A stretch of DNA of 32,787 nt from Akkermansiaceae bacterium (GTDB taxonomy: Bacteria > Verrucomicrobiota > Verrucomicrobiia > Verrucomicrobiales > Akkermansiaceae): positions 1 through 32,787 of the forward strand of contig SUVN01000024.1 of assembly GCA_015061985.1 (NCBI GenBank). Direction: 5' to 3'. Positions 8,805 through 15,355 of the stretch are shown here, piece after piece. A program made the translations under genes and the position numbers. Each line of letters starts with the position of its first letter. Position 1 is the stretch's first letter. Under the pieces are notes generated by a model, which worked only from the letters and a program-made list of their open reading frames with translations, was not told the origin of the DNA and did not search any database.

Positions 8805-8833
8805 ACTATACGCCCCTTAGCCCCTACGGTCAA
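8805..8833 (-). promoter_or_regulatory. Sigma70-type promoter of pheST
   Basis: On the minus strand: TTGACC (8833-8828), 17-bp spacer, TATAGT (8810-8805). The expected start near 8798 leaves a leader of about 8 nt. Confidence 0.82.
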
Positions 8834-8847
8834 GCCAAATGAATGCC

Positions 8848-8861
8848 TTACCCATGGGTAA
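8848..8861. promoter_or_regulatory. Perfect 14-bp palindrome upstream of pheST promoter
   Basis: TTACCCATGGGTAA is fully self-complementary and sits 15 bp upstream of the pheS -35 box. It could be an operator, but no regulator is evident and chance is possible. Confidence 0.3.
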
Positions 8862-8907
8862 CGCGCACGCAATACGCCGTTTTCTCAGAACGTACCCCCG
8901 GCAAAGC

Positions 8908-8947
8908 AGGTTTTCATCAGCCCGTCACAGCCAACTTTTTTCATCCA
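8908..8947. repeat. Dispersed intergenic repeat, copy 1
   Basis: The stretch starting GGTTTTCATCAGCC and ending CTTTTTTCATC recurs at 12594-12630 with about 32 of 37 bases identical. Both copies are intergenic and carry TTTTC/TTTTTTC linkers typical of the hairpin cluster described there. Confidence 0.6.
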
Positions 8948-8971
8948 ACACCCCATCATACAAGCCGCGAA

Positions 8972-9003
8972 CAAAAAAGCTGCCACCTATCACAGGTGCA
9001 GCG
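8972..9003 (-). terminator. Rho-independent terminator of the rnhB-yraN operon
   Basis: GCTGCcACCT (8979-8988) pairs with AGGTGCAGC (8994-9002) with one bulge. On the minus strand a run of six T follows (complement of 8973-8978). It lies about 47 nt beyond the yraN stop. Confidence 0.75.
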
Positions 9004-9049
9004 TTTTGCTATGGGATGCTGCGTTTTGTTGTCGGGCACAGGGGTGTTT

Positions 9050-9424
9050 TCAGACGTGAGTTGCGCCTTCGTGCAGGGTAAAGGCGGCTTTGCGGCGGAT
9101 GATGGTGGGGGCGGCATCCGTCCGCAGGAATACTTCCACGATATCAAAGCGTATGGGGACGGTATACCCGAGGAGGCGAAGCCAGTTCCGCGCGCCACGG
9201 CGCAGCAGCCGACGCTTGCGGCGGTTGACGGCGCGGGAAGGGCTGCCGTGCTCCGAGTGGATGGTGCTCTTCACCTCGATAAACACGAGGGTATCGGCCT
9301 CGCGGCAAACGATGTCCACCTCGCCGGAGTTTCCGTAGCGGAAGTTGCGCCGCAGCACTTTTGCCCCATGAGCACGCAGCCAGGAGGCTGCAACCAGCTC
9401 GGCATACTCTCCCCGGTAACGCAC
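9050..9424 (-). CDS. yraN: UPF0102 / YraN family nuclease-fold protein
   Basis: 124 residues from a GTG start at 9424, matching the family length. It opens RYRGEYAELVAASWLRAHG, then RRNFRYGNSGEVDIVCRE and LVFIEVKST. The GE...GEVDIV...FIEVK pattern is the PD-(D/E)xK restriction-endonuclease-like fold of UPF0102 (Holliday-junction-resolvase-related); the biological role is unproven. The frame stays open upstream to an ATG at 9508, but that would overlap rnhB by 71 bp and add residues the family lacks; the GTG lies 13 nt after the rnhB stop. rnhB-yraN adjacency is common in bacteria. Confidence 0.85.
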   Translation of the reverse strand: MRYRGEYAELVAASWLRAHGAKVLRRNFRYGNSGEVDIVCREADTLVFIEVKSTIHSEHGSPSRAVNRRKRRLLRRGARNWLRLLGYTVPIRFDIVEVFLRTDAAPTIIRRKAAFTLHEGATHV

Positions 9425-9437
9425 CGGGGGCGGGGTA

Positions 9438-10103
9438 TCAGAATCCCAGGGGCAGCTCCATCTGTGCAACAGGTGCAAACGAGCGGCGATGATGTTCCGT
9501 AACTCCATATTGCTGTATAGCCTCCAAATGCGCTTTTGTGCCATACCCGGCATGGCGGGCAAAACCATATTGGGGGTAGAGGGTATCCAGCTCAGCCATA
9601 TAGCGGTCACGGCTGACCTTGGCCAGAATGCTGGCGGCAGCGATGCTGAGGGAGCGGGCATCGCCTTTCACCAGGTTGAGAGAAGGAAGGAGGAATCCCG
9701 GCACGGCCAGGCCATCTATCAGGCAGAAATCGGGAGCAACAGACAGGCCGAGGGCTGCGCGCTGCATGGCCAGGTGGGTGGCGCGCAGGATATTGAGCTC
9801 GTCAATTTCCTGCACGGAGGCCTGCGCTATGCACTTATGCACAGCATCATCCTCCATGAGGGCAGTAAACAGCTGCTCACGACGGCGGGCCGTCAGCTTC
9901 TTGGAATCATTCAGCCCCGGAAGCTCATATCCGGGTGGCAGGATGACGGCCGCAGCCACTACCGGTCCGGCCAGCGGGCCGCGCCCGGCCTCGTCTATCC
10001 CGCAGATGCGGGCATAGCCTTGCCGACGGGCAGCCTCCTCGTGCTCCATGTCGGGCTTTCCACCCGCCGGGAGGGAGATGTCACTCTTCTTCGGTCGGGG
10101 CAT
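9438..10103 (-). CDS. rnhB: Ribonuclease HII
   Basis: 221 residues. It removes ribonucleotides from DNA:RNA hybrids, including single misincorporated ribonucleotides. The catalytic signature GIDEAGRGPLAGP is at about 34-46 (the Asp-Glu pair). A further acidic residue lies in FCLIDGLAVPG, and the conserved SIAAASILAKVSRDRYM is present, followed by YGFARHAGYGTKAHLEAI. The ATG at 10103 overlaps the upstream gene's end by 23 bp; an internal ATG at 10049 (MEHEEAARRQGYARI) would also leave a complete enzyme and cannot be excluded. It is part of a three-gene minus-strand operon: unknown secreted protein, rnhB, yraN. Confidence 0.94.
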   Translation of the reverse strand: MPRPKKSDISLPAGGKPDMEHEEAARRQGYARICGIDEAGRGPLAGPVVAAAVILPPGYELPGLNDSKKLTARRREQLFTALMEDDAVHKCIAQASVQEIDELNILRATHLAMQRAALGLSVAPDFCLIDGLAVPGFLLPSLNLVKGDARSLSIAAASILAKVSRDRYMAELDTLYPQYGFARHAGYGTKAHLEAIQQYGVTEHHRRSFAPVAQMELPLGF

Positions 10104-11718
10104 CAGCGGGTTGGGGTTCAGGGTTATCCTCCGGAGGAGTGGCAGCGGCTTTCAACTGATTTCGGAGGTGGGATGGCAGGGGCTCACCGGCTTTCTGGGT
10201 GTGCAGCGCCTCGATATCGGCCAGATAACGGCTCATCGGGGTCTCTGCTCCCTCATCCTCGCGCCGCAGCAATTCCATGGCCGCCAGATAGGAATCGAAC
10301 GAGCGCGTGTTCGTGTGGCCCAGTTGGGTGATTTCATACCAGTCCAGGTAATCGCGTCCGCGCACGGCTGCTGCCACATAGGCACGCCGCAGTTCGTTGA
10401 GCGGGCCCAGGACCTCCTGCAGTTTATCAGGGTCTGCCCCGCTGAGCAAATCGCCCAGCACGCGGCTGTACTCGATGACGATGGGGCGATACCCCGGGAA
10501 GCAGGTGGCGCTGAGCCCCACCAGACGCTCCACACAGGGTCGCAGGCTTTTCTGCCAATCCGGAAGCTCGCGCAGGCGGTACACGTTGTCCAGACTGACG
10601 GTGCGCACTATGCCGAGTTCATCATCAAAATAGACCAGCGAGAGTGCTTCACAGAGTTGCTCCTCACTCTCCAGCGGGGTCAGTGCTTCAGATGCCTTGG
10701 GCAGAGCCAGCGCCGCCAGCTCCAGCGCCCACCATTTGTCCAGCATGCTTTCATCCACACCTAATTCGTGGAAGTAGCGCGTAATCATTTCGCGCGGAGT
10801 GCCTTCATCCAGCGCACCCTCTGTGATGAGAGCCTTGAGCTGGATGGGGCCGCCCGGGCTGCTCAGCAGGCTCATCACCAGCACGCCGCAGGACACGTCA
10901 TAGACCTGGCGGGTGGTGGCATCCAGCTGATGCGGGTTCTCGATGGAGATGATTTCCTCCGGCGGCAGCATCTCCGCGCGTTCAAAGAGGTTGCGGTATA
11001 AATTGCGGTCTATCTGACCGTTTTTCCAGAGTACTGCCTGTTGAATGCCCGTCACCAGCCACTCCGGCAGCCGGATGTTGTCCGGGTAGGCATCAGCTTC
11101 CAGCTCGCGCAGCGCGCGCTCGTAGAGCACCATGGCAATGACGGCTCCATCCAGCTTCTGCAAATCAATACCCCCGCCGGGGTAGATGCGTATCTGGAAG
11201 TTGGGTTGCCCGCCGATGATGCGTACGCGCATGCGGATGGGGTTGAGGCGTGGCGGGTCGGAATGTTGCCCCAGCAGACGAATGGAGATAGAATGTTTCC
11301 ATGTCGTATCAAAGGTCAGCAGGTTGCACACCCGCTTGAAGACATCATCCGCGCGGGAGGCTATGGCACCCATGCGCAGCGAATCGCCGCCGCTCACGGA
11401 AAACAGGCGGCTCTGCGAGACGACATGCTGGTCTGCCCTAACCGGGGCGGGCGGTATTCCCGGCACGGCGGTGGCTCGCCGGGCAGCTGCCTCTCGCAGC
11501 AGAGCTTCTTCCTCCGGTGAGACGAAGGGGGCTGGTTCGGGGGTAGAGTCTCCGCTTTTCTGTTCCGCAGCGGGAGGCGGGGTATCTGAGGATTCCTGCG
11601 GCAGTGGTTCTCCCATGTCCACAATGGTATCGTCCTCTGCCTGTTGCGGTTCTGCATCAAGTGCAGGAGCCAGCAACAGCCCAGAAAGGATGAACCCGGA
11701 ACAGAGAATTCTCCGCAT
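10081..11718 (-). CDS. Secreted protein of unknown function, possible degenerate gluzincin-like domain
   Basis: 545 residues. Residues 1-22 are a signal peptide (MRRILCSGFILSGLLLAPALDA), then an acidic, proline-rich linker (about 23-95), a mixed alpha/beta region (about 100-235), a mainly helical region (240-520) and a Pro/Glu-rich tail ending PTEEE. At about 217-229 it reads LPEWLVTGIQQAV, which resembles the segment after the zinc site in peptidase-MA/gluzincin proteins. The place where HExxH would be expected reads MVLYERALRELEADAY, with no HExxH. So it may be a non-catalytic relative; this is inference from one motif. No name can be given. The C-terminus overlaps rnhB by 23 bp, so they are probably cotranscribed, though a shared function is unlikely. 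Confidence 0.75.
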   Translation of the reverse strand: MRRILCSGFILSGLLLAPALDAEPQQAEDDTIVDMGEPLPQESSDTPPPAAEQKSGDSTPEPAPFVSPEEEALLREAAARRATAVPGIPPAPVRADQHVVSQSRLFSVSGGDSLRMGAIASRADDVFKRVCNLLTFDTTWKHSISIRLLGQHSDPPRLNPIRMRVRIIGGQPNFQIRIYPGGGIDLQKLDGAVIAMVLYERALRELEADAYPDNIRLPEWLVTGIQQAVLWKNGQIDRNLYRNLFERAEMLPPEEIISIENPHQLDATTRQVYDVSCGVLVMSLLSSPGGPIQLKALITEGALDEGTPREMITRYFHELGVDESMLDKWWALELAALALPKASEALTPLESEEQLCEALSLVYFDDELGIVRTVSLDNVYRLRELPDWQKSLRPCVERLVGLSATCFPGYRPIVIEYSRVLGDLLSGADPDKLQEVLGPLNELRRAYVAAAVRGRDYLDWYEITQLGHTNTRSFDSYLAAMELLRREDEGAETPMSRYLADIEALHTQKAGEPLPSHLRNQLKAAATPPEDNPEPQPADAPTEEE

Positions 11719-11729
11719 GCGTTTCTAAC

Positions 11730-11767
11730 AAAAAATGACGCGCAGGGGGTATACTCCTCCTGCGCGT
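11730..11767 (-). terminator. Rho-independent terminator of ssb
   Basis: ACGCGCAGG (11738-11746) pairs with CCTGCGCGT (11759-11767). Six A on the plus strand (11730-11735) give the U-run on the minus-strand transcript. It lies just past the ssb stop and insulates ssb from the next gene. Confidence 0.85.
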
Positions 11768-11780
11768 GATAAAAAGGGCA

Positions 11781-12362
11781 TCAGAACGGGATATCGTCCT
11801 CTTCCTCGGCAGGCATGGGTGCGGGTGCTTGCTGCGGACGGCTCTGCTGCTGGTACTGCGGGCGCTGGTAGCCACCGTTGTTGCCGTAGTTACCGCCGCC
11901 GTTGTTATAGCCGCCGTTGTTGTTGCCGTAGTTGCCGCCACCATTGTTGTAGCCCCCGCCGTTGTTATAACCGCCGGAGCGCTGTTGCTGGTAGCCGCCG
12001 TTACCGCCGCTCTGGGGAGCACCATCACGGCTGCCGAGCAGCTGCAGGTTTTCTGCCACGATGCGAATGCGGCTGCGGCGCTGGCCGGTCTGCTTATCTT
12101 CCCATGTGTCCTGCTGCAGGCGACCCTCGATGAATACGGGGCGGCCCTTGGCCAGATATTGGGCAGCAATCTCGCCGGTGCGGCCCCAGCAGGTCACGTC
12201 CAGATAGGTAGCCTCCTCGCGGCGCTCGCCCTCATTGGGACCGGAGGTCACGCGGTTAACGGCAATACGCAGCTCCGTCACAGGAGTACCGCGCGGCGTG
12301 GTGCGGACATCCGGATCCGCCGTCAGGTTGCCGATAAGCATTACTTTATTCAGATTTGCCAT
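11781..12362 (-). CDS. ssb: Single-stranded DNA-binding protein
   Basis: 193 residues. Residues 1-112 form the OB-fold (MANLNKVMLIGNLTADPDVR..., EATYLDVTCWGRTGEIAAQYLAKGRPVFIEGRL, WEDKQTGQRRSR). Residues 115-180 form a disordered Gly/Asn/Tyr/Gln-rich linker with tandem repeats of YNNGGG and NYGNN. The C-terminal tip EEEDDIPF is the acidic peptide that recruits replication and repair partners such as RecO, PriA and Exo I. It coats single-stranded DNA as a tetramer. The linker codons are strongly repetitive (11870-11985), a plausible source of length variation. It is monocistronic, with a leader of about 80 nt and its own terminator. Confidence 0.97.
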   Translation of the reverse strand: MANLNKVMLIGNLTADPDVRTTPRGTPVTELRIAVNRVTSGPNEGERREEATYLDVTCWGRTGEIAAQYLAKGRPVFIEGRLQQDTWEDKQTGQRRSRIRIVAENLQLLGSRDGAPQSGGNGGYQQQRSGGYNNGGGYNNGGGNYGNNNGGYNNGGGNYGNNGGYQRPQYQQQSRPQQAPAPMPAEEEDDIPF

Positions 12363-12440
12363 AATGATTTTACTGTGCTGATGTGTTATTCATTCGCGTC
12401 CGGCATCCTCAATGAACGCCGGAAATATCTATATGGCACT

Positions 12441-12469
12441 ATCCTACCCCCCCTGCCCTGCCTTGACAA
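12441..12469 (-). promoter_or_regulatory. Candidate sigma70-type promoter of ssb
   Basis: On the minus strand: TTGTCA (12469-12464), 17-bp G-rich spacer, TAGGAT (12446-12441). Leader of about 70 nt to the ATG at 12362. Confidence 0.6.
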
Positions 12470-12593
12470 GCAAAAAAAGCCATACGGTCAGACTTGCAGG
12501 TATTTGGGGTGCAGGAAAGCACAGTGCCGCCCGCGAGGCGGGTTGTTTTAGAAGAAAAGCCGTCAGGCTTTTCTTTTTCGCTCCGGCAACGCC

Positions 12594-12630
12594 GGTTTTC
12601 ATCAGCCTGCGACAGCCGGCTTTTTTCATC
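12594..12630. repeat. Dispersed intergenic repeat, copy 2 (inside the hairpin cluster)
   Basis: Matches 8910-8946 at about 32 of 37 bases, in the same orientation. Both begin GGTTTTCATCAGCC and end CTTTTTTCATC. Confidence 0.6.
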
Positions 12631-12727
12631 TGTCGCTTTATCATGCTGGCGATGGATGAAAAAGCACCCTTTCGGGTGCTGTGAAAACAAGGCTGCCGCC
12701 TTGGGCGAAAACGCACTTCGTGCGGGT

Positions 12728-12751
12728 GAAAACCGCCCGCGAGGCGGGCGG
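12728..12751 (-). terminator. Rho-independent terminator of the GHL10 gene
   Basis: On the minus strand the 8-bp stem CCGCCCGC/GCGGGCGG (12751-12733) with a CTC loop is followed by TTTTC. It lies 13 nt past the stop codon and is the outermost hairpin of the cluster. Confidence 0.75.
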
Positions 12752-12764
12752 TACGATAGGAAGA

Positions 12765-14186
12765 TTATCTGGCCAGCACGCCCGGGGTGCCGGAAACGCC
12801 GGTGCCGGAGATGGGGCGAATGGCGATGCGGTCGATATTGGCTGCCACTTTTGCCGGGATGATGACCTGGCGGGCAGCGCCGGAAAGCACATACATGGGC
12901 CACCATTTACCGCCGCGTCCCACCTGTACAACCCATTTGCGGGCGCTGCCATCGCTCTGCCAGACCACCTGGCAGCCGCTGCGGGTGTCCTGTGCCTGCA
13001 CGGTGGGACGGGTTGGCCGGGTGGAGCCGCTCCAGGGCATGGGCGGAGGAACGGCCAGGGTGGTGTAGCGCTCTGCCAGCTCTTCGCAGACACCGCCGCG
13101 GTTGGTGCCGAGCGACTTCCAGCTCCAGTAGAGCTGGCCGCAGCTCTGGCGGGCCAGTTTGCGAGAGTAATCAATCTGGCGGCCGATTTCGGAGGCAGGG
13201 CGACCGGGGTCTTCGGAGCTGTTGATGCGGACGCTGGCAATGCCGGGCCAGATGGGGCGGGAGGGATTGATGCTGCTCCACCAGCTCATCAGCGCGTTGA
13301 AGCTCTGCGGCCCTTCGCAGCGCCAGTACAGCTGCGGGGAGAGGTAATCCACCCAGCCTTTGCGAATCCATTTGCGGGCATCGCAGGCCAGATGCTCATA
13401 GGCATTCACCCCGGCTTCCACGCTGCCGGGATGGCCCGGTTGCCAGATACCGAAGGGGCTGATACCCACGCGAACGTAGGGTTTGATGCCTTTCACCCGT
13501 GTGTAGAGCGTCTGCACAAAGTCATCGATATAGGCGCGGCGCTGGGCGGGGGACTTGCCGTCTGCCACTTTGTGGTGGGGCGGGTAGGGGTAGAAGTAGT
13601 CATCCAGGTGGACACCATCAATGTTGTATCGGCGCACAACGTCCAGAATCACCTGCATCACATGGTTGCGGGCAGAGGAGCTGGCGGGGTTGACCATGGT
13701 GGTGCTGCCGGCGCGCAGAATCCAGCCCGGGCTGCGGCGGGAGACGTGCCCCTTGCCCACGGGTCGGTTGCTGATGGTGGCGCGGAAGGGGTTGAACCAG
13801 GCGTGCAGCTCCATGCCACGCTTGTGGCATTCCGTGATGGCGAAGGCCAGCGGGTCATAGCCGGGATTGACTCCCGGGCCGCTCAGCCAACCGCTCCAGG
13901 GCTCCAGCGTGGATTTGTACAGGGCATCACCGTTGGGGCGCACCTGCAGGATGATGGCGTTGAGCCGGAGCTTGTGCGCCCGGGTAATGATGTTGAGCAG
14001 TTCCTGTTTCTGCTGTCCGGCAGAGAGTCCGGCGCGCGAGGGCCAGTCCAGATTGAATACCGTGGCCACCCAGGCGGCGCGGAATTCGCGCGGGGGCTCC
14101 GGCGCATTTTCATTCACCTGCTGCCAGGCCTGTGCCGCAGCACACAGGGTAATTGTCAGAATGATTAGAGTCAGAAAGCGTCTCAC
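12765..14186 (-). CDS. Secreted GHL10-type glycoside-hydrolase-like protein (YngK/DUF187 family)
   Basis: 473 residues from GTG 14186. A signal peptide covers residues 1-20 (RRFLTLIILTITLCAAAQA after the start), then a TIM-barrel-like GHL10 domain: REFRAAWVATVFNLDWPSR, NAIILQVRPNGDALY, CHKRGMELHAWFNPFRA, and the strand end DGVHLDDYFYPYP (about 190) carrying acidic residues at the expected catalytic site, then DYLSPQLYW. The C-terminal 90 residues look like a small beta domain. GHL10 proteins are thought to act on polysaccharide or peptidoglycan; the substrate is unknown. Longer in-frame ATGs at 14222 and 14198 lie in the -35 and -10 boxes, so GTG, at about the predicted transcript start, is the likely start. 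No Shine-Dalgarno. Confidence 0.87.
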   Translation of the reverse strand: MRRFLTLIILTITLCAAAQAWQQVNENAPEPPREFRAAWVATVFNLDWPSRAGLSAGQQKQELLNIITRAHKLRLNAIILQVRPNGDALYKSTLEPWSGWLSGPGVNPGYDPLAFAITECHKRGMELHAWFNPFRATISNRPVGKGHVSRRSPGWILRAGSTTMVNPASSSARNHVMQVILDVVRRYNIDGVHLDDYFYPYPPHHKVADGKSPAQRRAYIDDFVQTLYTRVKGIKPYVRVGISPFGIWQPGHPGSVEAGVNAYEHLACDARKWIRKGWVDYLSPQLYWRCEGPQSFNALMSWWSSINPSRPIWPGIASVRINSSEDPGRPASEIGRQIDYSRKLARQSCGQLYWSWKSLGTNRGGVCEELAERYTTLAVPPPMPWSGSTRPTRPTVQAQDTRSGCQVVWQSDGSARKWVVQVGRGGKWWPMYVLSGAARQVIIPAKVAANIDRIAIRPISGTGVSGTPGVLAR

Positions 14187-14193
14187 GCTTGCA

Positions 14194-14222
14194 AGCATAC
14201 CCTGCTTTGTGTCTGCTTGCAA
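14194..14222 (-). promoter_or_regulatory. Promoter of the GHL10 gene
   Basis: On the minus strand: TTGCAA (14222-14217), 17-bp spacer, TATGCT (14199-14194). The expected start at about 14187 is essentially at the GTG. It is back to back with the UDG-family promoter, the -35 boxes being 9 bp apart. Confidence 0.68.
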
Positions 14223-14231
14223 GCCGAAAGC

Positions 14232-14259
14232 TTGACTTTACCGCCATCTGTGGTAACAT
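14232..14259 (+). promoter_or_regulatory. Promoter of the UDG-family gene
   Basis: TTGACT (14232-14237), 16-bp spacer, TAACAT (14254-14259); leader of about 26 nt. Confidence 0.55.
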
Positions 14260-14291
14260 TCCGCGCATAGTTTCAATCTGTCTCTGTCACG

Positions 14292-15227
14292 GTGAATACG
14301 CGGGAAATGGTGCTCAATTATCTTCGCACCCTGCAGCAGCAGGGTGTTGAGCGCCTGCCTGTTGACGAGGAAGCACGTGCCATTCTCCGCGCCTGGATGC
14401 TGGCCGCCCGCAACGGCGGCAGAATGCCCGCCCCGCCCCCGGCGGCAATGGCTCCCTCACCCGTCTCTGCCGAACCGCAGATGCAGCAGGAGGAAGCCCC
14501 CCGCCCCGCTTTGCGGCTGGATGACATCCCGGAGCCGGAGCTGCCCACGGATGAACCCCGCCCGGAGGATGATGTGCCCTTCTTCCGCCCCGGCGGACAG
14601 AATCCCGCCGAAGCATGGGAAGCCATGCAGCGCTTGCTGCCCAACTGGAAGCCGCTGCGCGGACTCGGTACGCTGCGTCCCACCCCGGTGTTCGGTCAGG
14701 GGAATCTCTCTGCCGATATCATGTTTGTGGGCGATGCGGTGAATTATCATGATGAGAAAGCGGGTAAACCGTTTCAGGGTGCAGCCGGCGGCAAGCTGGA
14801 CGGCATGCTCAAGGCCATGGGTCTTACCCGCGAGCAGGTCTATATCACCCACCTTGTCAAATTCCGCCCGGAGCAACCGCGCCAGACCCTCAACACCCGC
14901 CCGCCCACCGAAAAGGAAATCCGATTCTCTGCCCCGGTGCTGGATTTCGAGATTGGCCTGGTGCAGCCCCGCGTTATCGTGGCGCTCGGGGTGATTGCCG
15001 CCCGGGGTATCCTGCAACGCGGCAACCTTCCGCTGGCGGCCTACCAGCAGGAGCACGGCTCATATAACGGTATCCCCGTGGTGGTAACGCATCATCCCAG
15101 TTACCTCCTGCGCACCTCCGACCTCTCGGAACGCCGCCGCCTCTGGGAAGAAATGCTCTATGTCATGGAAACCGCCGGCCTGCCTATCTCTGATAAGCAG
15201 CGTGGGTACTTCCTCCCGAAGAATTGA
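14292..15227 (+). CDS. Uracil-DNA glycosylase superfamily protein (family 4-like), lacking Fe-S cysteines
   Basis: 311 residues from GTG 14292; ATG 14307 is an alternative. Residues 1-110 are a poorly conserved, proline/acid-rich extension. Residues 125-295 align with family 4 UDG: TPVFGQGNLSADIMFVGDA, then AGKPFQGAAGGKLDGMLKAMGL (like GxPFVGxAGxLL), VYITHLVKFRPE, QPRVIVALGVIAARGIL, and HHPSYLLR (267-274, the active-site HPSYLL motif). Family 4 enzymes excise uracil from DNA and hold a [4Fe-4S] cluster with four Cys. This protein has no cysteine at all; for example KCRP is KFRP. The motif usually GEGPG(E/x) reads GDAVNYHDE. Fold assignment is firm; uracil excision is not assured. It is divergent from GHL10 with no clear GC-rich terminator. 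Confidence 0.82.
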   Translation: MNTREMVLNYLRTLQQQGVERLPVDEEARAILRAWMLAARNGGRMPAPPPAAMAPSPVSAEPQMQQEEAPRPALRLDDIPEPELPTDEPRPEDDVPFFRPGGQNPAEAWEAMQRLLPNWKPLRGLGTLRPTPVFGQGNLSADIMFVGDAVNYHDEKAGKPFQGAAGGKLDGMLKAMGLTREQVYITHLVKFRPEQPRQTLNTRPPTEKEIRFSAPVLDFEIGLVQPRVIVALGVIAARGILQRGNLPLAAYQQEHGSYNGIPVVVTHHPSYLLRTSDLSERRRLWEEMLYVMETAGLPISDKQRGYFLPKN

Positions 15228-15244
15228 TTATCAATACATTAAAT

Positions 15245-15303
15245 TATCATAAAAGTATACTTTAATGATGTAGCGTATTATCATTAAAGTATACTTTTAT
15301 TAT
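15245..15303. repeat. Palindrome pair A (R1, R2), left end of the ATPase island
   Basis: Two copies of a ~24-bp near-palindrome with core AAAGTATACTTT and arms ATCAT(A/T)/(T/A)ATGAT. Core centres are 15257.5 (R1) and 15291.5 (R2), 34 bp apart and in opposite orientation (R1 reads ATAAAAG...CTTTAAT, R2 ATTAAAG...CTTTTAT). The two halves are mutually complementary for about 25 nt, so the pair could form one long hairpin. It begins 17 nt after the UDG stop and ends 3 nt before the ATPase -35 box. Confidence 0.9.
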
Positions 15304-15306
15304 ATC

Positions 15307-15335
15307 TTGACATGTTGAGCATCAAGGGTTATAAT
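15307..15335 (+). promoter_or_regulatory. Consensus sigma70 promoter of the AAA+ ATPase gene
   Basis: TTGACA (15307-15312), 17-bp spacer, TATAAT (15330-15335), a complete match to the consensus and the strongest promoter seen here. The upstream AT-rich palindrome could act as an UP element or operator. Confidence 0.9.
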
Positions 15336-15342
15336 TCTCTCT

Positions 15343-15352
15343 GAAAGGAGGA
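15343..15352 (+). promoter_or_regulatory. Strong Shine-Dalgarno of the ATPase gene
   Basis: GAAAGGAGGAG just before ATG 15356 is the only near-perfect ribosome-binding site seen in the window and fixes the start. Confidence 0.9.
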
Positions 15353-15355
15353 GAG

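Larger units (their letters stand above)
12526..12751. repeat. Symmetric cluster of small hairpins linked by TTTTC/GAAAA
   Basis: Most of the 402-bp gap between ssb and the GHL10 gene is a series of short perfect stems. CCCGC-GAG-GCGGG (12530-12542); AGAAAAGCC/GGCTTTTCT (12553-12574); CCGGC-AAC-GCCGG (12583-12595); a weaker AGCC...GGCT (12604-12621); GCACCC-TTTC-GGGTGC (12664-12679); AAGGC-TGCC-GCCTT (12689-12702); CGCAC-TTC-GTGCG (12712-12724); CCGCCCGC-GAG-GCGGGCGG (12733-12751). In the left half the T-run follows each stem on the plus strand; in the right half it follows on the minus strand. The array is thus roughly mirror-symmetric about 12640. No protein-coding gene is evident here. Confidence 0.75.

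Noticed and set aside
8687..9502. Plus-strand gene through the pheS-yraN gap
   Set aside because: It crosses promoter, repeat and terminator and lies opposite yraN; the residues match no family.
12526..12751. CRISPR array
   Set aside because: The stems differ in sequence and length and no unique spacers of constant size separate identical repeats; no cas genes are near.
12412..12906. Small genes in the ssb-GHL10 gap (both strands)
   Set aside because: The frames consist of translated hairpin repeats with no codon bias or start signals.
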